Assembly: GCF_965278975.1 (NCBI RefSeq)
Contig: NZ_OZ257126.1
Span: forward strand, 2,046,001-2,110,000
Direction: 5' to 3'
From: Ferrovibrio sp965278975
GTDB taxonomy: Bacteria > Pseudomonadota > Alphaproteobacteria > Ferrovibrionales > Ferrovibrionaceae
Length of the DNA: 64,000 bases
Shown in pieces: positions 61,545 to 64,000 of this stretch (position 1 is its first letter; every line of letters starts with the position of its first letter). The notes beneath the pieces are model-generated. The model was not told the DNA's origin and ran no database searches. It was given only the letters and a program-made list of their open reading frames with translations. The position numbers and the translations under genes were made by a program.

Positions 61545-63172
61545 AATGCTCTCTCAAGCAGAGGGCGCGATTTGTGGCTAAAGCTGATGTCATCCGATTT
61601 TATCTTAGCTCGTAAATCTTCAAGTGCCACACCGTCGAGTAAAATCTGCTCGAGCCCTTTCTGCTGAGGGTCAATGCCAATAACTGATATCCTTTTGAGG
61701 AGAATGAGCTTGGCAAGCTTTCCGCTATCTATGCCGGAACGGCGTAGGAAGACGATGGCTTTCGACCAATGCAGTTGTCCCGGTTCTGGATTGCTGATTG
61801 AAGGGGCGCTTCCTAGTAGCTTCCCAAGAAGATTTACCACATCTGATCTGGCATAACCCGGCACAAGGGTCTTATTCAATCTTACTGCACGTCTTTGCTT
61901 TATCAATCCAGCACGGACAAACCGCTGAAAGACAGAGTACTCAGTGTCGAAGAGCGATAGAATTTCATGCAGGTAGATGCCGTCCTCAGCGCGGCGGCTG
62001 TAATCCAGCAGTGCCTGCCTATCGTACAGGTTTCCATCGGTGATCGTGGCCTGGCTACTAGGGCCTCCGATCTCACCTCTTTGGCGCAATGATCTCAGCG
62101 TGTCATATGATACGCCCAGAATTTCGCAGGCTTTTGTCGCCGTGACAAAGCGCGGGGCTTTAATGCTGCGGATAATCATGCTGCCGGCGTATAGAGAGCT
62201 GCCGCTCCATTTCTTGTTAACATACTGCGAGAACTCTTCTCTCAAGAAGGTGAGAGAGTTTTCTCTGTGCACCTGGAACAGCCGAAGATAGAAGTCGCGG
62301 AAATCACTATTGCTGATTCCTTTCCCGACCCGGCATCGATGGGACAACATGCTCTTTGTATCTAGGAATCTATGAAACCCACTAGGCCAGTCGTCCAGAA
62401 GATCGGACACCTCAATAAGAAGAGTTTGAATGTCTGCGGGGCGATGTGTGCGATATCCTTTGTGTCCGGCCTTGAAAGTGTTGCGTGGTATGCTGCTCAT
62501 AAGGAACAGGATTGTCGATAAAGTTTCGCCGAATGAGGCCAAGCGCAGCGCCTGAGGCAAATGAGATACTGCTCTATGATCAACGTCGGACAACTTCTCT
62601 TTATTGAGCAAGAACTTGATCAGCGTAAGAGCTCTGGGATCAGCTTTCTCGGCTGGTGCCTCGCAGTAGGGTGTTTCGCAGTGATCGCAACGCAGAAGCT
62701 TGCGCCGATTCCAGTCAAGGTGTTCGCCGCAAGAATGACACCGATCGTGAAGCAACACTCCATGCTTTGGGCAGCAAGCCGTAACCGCAATATCCCAAGA
62801 TATATGGAAGTAGCCCTCTTCCTTGAGGCAAATCGGGCAAAAATGCGGCCTTTTGGCTCTAAGTAGCTGTCCCGGAATCCAGTCACCCAGCAACAGTCGG
62901 CGCTGCTTGTTTCCTGGAAAGAATCTGTATTCCCGATTCGAGAATATCGCGCGGTCATATCCAGTCGCGAAGCTCAGAAGCTGACTAGTAATATTCTGCT
63001 GATGCGCGCGCTGAAGTCTCGAGAGCCATTGCGGAGAGTCGTATCCATTGGCTTCCGCAAGTCGCAAGGCATACCCAAGAATGCTTTCATGACCCTTTAT
63101 GGCGGGATGCTGCGGCAGCCGGGATTGAAACGGCGGATTGCCGATGATCACCGGATAGGAGGCGGCAGTCAC
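61529..63172 (-). CDS. tniQ: TniQ/TnsD-family target-selection protein
   Basis: 547 residues, longer than minimal TniQ and in the TnsD range. The TniQ zinc region is visible: HFCPICLKEEGYFHISWDI, CCPKHGVLLHDRCHSCG and RCDHCETPYC (Cys112, 115, 133/134, His137, Cys145, 148, 162, 165, 170). A helix-turn-helix follows at about 360-385 (ATKACEILGVSYDTLRSLRQ). It would choose the target site and recruit TniB. It lies 14 bases downstream of tniB and overlaps the phosphoesterase gene. Confidence 0.88.
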   Translation of the reverse strand: MTAASYPVIIGNPPFQSRLPQHPAIKGHESILGYALRLAEANGYDSPQWLSRLQRAHQQNITSQLLSFATGYDRAIFSNREYRFFPGNKQRRLLLGDWIPGQLLRAKRPHFCPICLKEEGYFHISWDIAVTACCPKHGVLLHDRCHSCGEHLDWNRRKLLRCDHCETPYCEAPAEKADPRALTLIKFLLNKEKLSDVDHRAVSHLPQALRLASFGETLSTILFLMSSIPRNTFKAGHKGYRTHRPADIQTLLIEVSDLLDDWPSGFHRFLDTKSMLSHRCRVGKGISNSDFRDFYLRLFQVHRENSLTFLREEFSQYVNKKWSGSSLYAGSMIIRSIKAPRFVTATKACEILGVSYDTLRSLRQRGEIGGPSSQATITDGNLYDRQALLDYSRRAEDGIYLHEILSLFDTEYSVFQRFVRAGLIKQRRAVRLNKTLVPGYARSDVVNLLGKLLGSAPSISNPEPGQLHWSKAIVFLRRSGIDSGKLAKLILLKRISVIGIDPQQKGLEQILLDGVALEDLRAKIKSDDISFSHKSRPLLERALCVSS

Positions 63173-63186
63173 GGTTTCAATTCCGG

Positions 63187-64000
63187 TTATGTTGTGGCTG
63201 CGGCCGCCCCTGTTTGGCTAGTTTTTGGTGGGGGCTTCCCAGCGGATTCTTGATTCGCTTGGCTAGCAAAAGGAGGGTTTCCCGCGATGGTGGTGAAAAA
63301 TGGTTGGCCGGCGCCCTTCTTGTCCTGGAATACAGTCTCATCATAGGCGAGCTGGAAATGCTTCAGCTCTATGCTTTTGCTTTTTTGGCTCAACGCATGG
63401 TGACCCGCGCGGCGCAGAATCTTCATTATAGTTGCCGGCAAACCGTCACTTGCCCGGTAGATCTGCTCCGCCAAGCCAGGATTGGTCAAACCGGAGCTCT
63501 TCTCAAAGGGCAACTTTCTCTCCGCCGCCTGCAGGAAGGAAAGATACCGTCCTCTATCCGCTGTCCAATTGAAGCGCTTGACCTCGACCTGGCTCTGGAA
63601 CCGCCGTCGGAGCTGTTCATTGGCGGCTAGTACGCGCCGTGACTGCTCAAGCCCTACCAGGACAATTGGCAGCCGGGCCTCTGATATGAGGTTCTTCAGC
63701 CAGTCCGACACTGTGAAAAGAACCTTCTCCCTGTCGCGGTCGATGAAATGCTGGAATTCATCGAGAATCACGATCTCCGTCTGGCATTGCTTAAGCAGCT
63801 TCCGGATGCGTCGTGTGCGTGAATCAATATTGCCTTTATCGGGAAGCGGGTCGCCAAGCGCGGCTAGAAAGGCGGAGGCGACACTGCCCATGGTGGCCTG
63901 GGAAGGTGTCGTAACGGAAAGGACAGGTATGATCATGCCGTCAGGCTGGCGGCTTGGACGATGCTGCCGAAGGTACTCCCGAATGATGCTGGATTTTCCG
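63187..64000 (-). CDS. tniB: TniB-family AAA+ transposition ATPase (N-terminus outside window)
   Basis: At least 271 residues visible; the frame runs off the right edge. The Walker A tail GKSSIIREYLRQ lies at the edge. Walker B and sensor regions TEIVILDEFQHFIDRD and LPIVLVGLEQSR are followed by arginine-rich ERRRF-like QLRRRFQSQVEV. TniB/TnsC forms the ATP-dependent filament that connects target selector and transposase. An ATG at 63934-63936 is internal, not the start, because the Walker A lies upstream of it. The transposase gene (tniA) is expected beyond the window. Confidence 0.9.
   Translation of the reverse strand, partial: GKSSIIREYLRQHRPSRQPDGMIIPVLSVTTPSQATMGSVASAFLAALGDPLPDKGNIDSRTRRIRKLLKQCQTEIVILDEFQHFIDRDREKVLFTVSDWLKNLISEARLPIVLVGLEQSRRVLAANEQLRRRFQSQVEVKRFNWTADRGRYLSFLQAAERKLPFEKSSGLTNPGLAEQIYRASDGLPATIMKILRRAGHHALSQKSKSIELKHFQLAYDETVFQDKKGAGQPFFTTIAGNPPFASQANQESAGKPPPKTSQTGAAAATT

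Noticed and set aside
60393..64000. CRISPR-associated transposon
   Set aside because: TniB and TniQ are present but no Cas gene or repeat array is visible here; the long TniQ suggests a TnsD-type target selector.
1..64000. tRNA or rRNA genes
   Set aside because: None could be recognised by eye in any intergenic stretch; a covariance-model scan was not possible.

Overview
The window is a high-GC chromosomal segment that fits an alphaproteobacterium, possibly Rhodospirillales-like. The lineage is inferred from codon use, Tat and TTT solute-binding proteins, the frmA/fghA pair and an imuA relic; it was not tested. Roughly the first half is orderly catabolic DNA with start/stop overlaps throughout. 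The second half is accessory DNA.

Catabolic half. 1-2745: end of an acyl-CoA pathway (enoyl-CoA hydratase end, lipid-transfer-type thiolase, its DUF35 OB/zinc partner, an SDR). 2764-12615: an RpiR/SIS regulator divergent from a branched-chain-type ABC importer (binding protein, two permeases, two normal ATPases and a third ATPase with no signature motif), followed in the same operon by a cupin, an SDR, an aldehyde dehydrogenase and an HpcH-type aldolase. 12627-14578: glutathione-dependent formaldehyde detoxification. 14773-16017: a PLP threonine-synthase-like lyase. 16187-30458: an IclR regulator followed by a 12-gene run on one strand, with a tripartite tricarboxylate transporter, a molybdenum hydroxylase with a CoxG protein, two luciferase-like monooxygenases, a flavin reductase and HyuA/HyuB. 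I read it as import, ring hydroxylation, oxygenation and cyclic-amide hydrolysis of an N-heterocyclic acid.

30582-36923 is a lasso peptide cluster that I consider the most novel system here. A short precursor has the textbook leader motif and a Ser1/Asp9 core ending in Ser. It is followed by the asparagine-synthetase-like cyclase. On the opposite, converging strand lie a PRMT-like methyltransferase, a PqqD-type recognition protein, an unrecognised six-cysteine protein, an HPr-kinase-like kinase and a PAPS sulfotransferase. No transglutaminase-like B2 peptidase and no exporter were seen.

37081-40111 is AT-richer, gene-poor debris: XRE regulators, repeated operator- or transposase-like boxes, a broken imuA and TGTCA boxes. 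40112-50169 is a compact type II secretion operon (gspEFGHIJLM-C/N-DK). Directly downstream, 50303-59207 is a two-polypeptide SpvB/FG-GAP plus RHS toxin cocoon whose halves both carry Sec signal peptides. It has a lysozyme-like toxin tip, a secreted candidate immunity protein and a spare tip-immunity cassette. 59377-59877 encodes a minimal prepilin peptidase. A second, truncated copy stops at a TGTCA box near 60400, which I take as the left end of a Tn7/Tn5053-type transposon encoding a metallophosphoesterase, TniQ and TniB, and running off the right edge.
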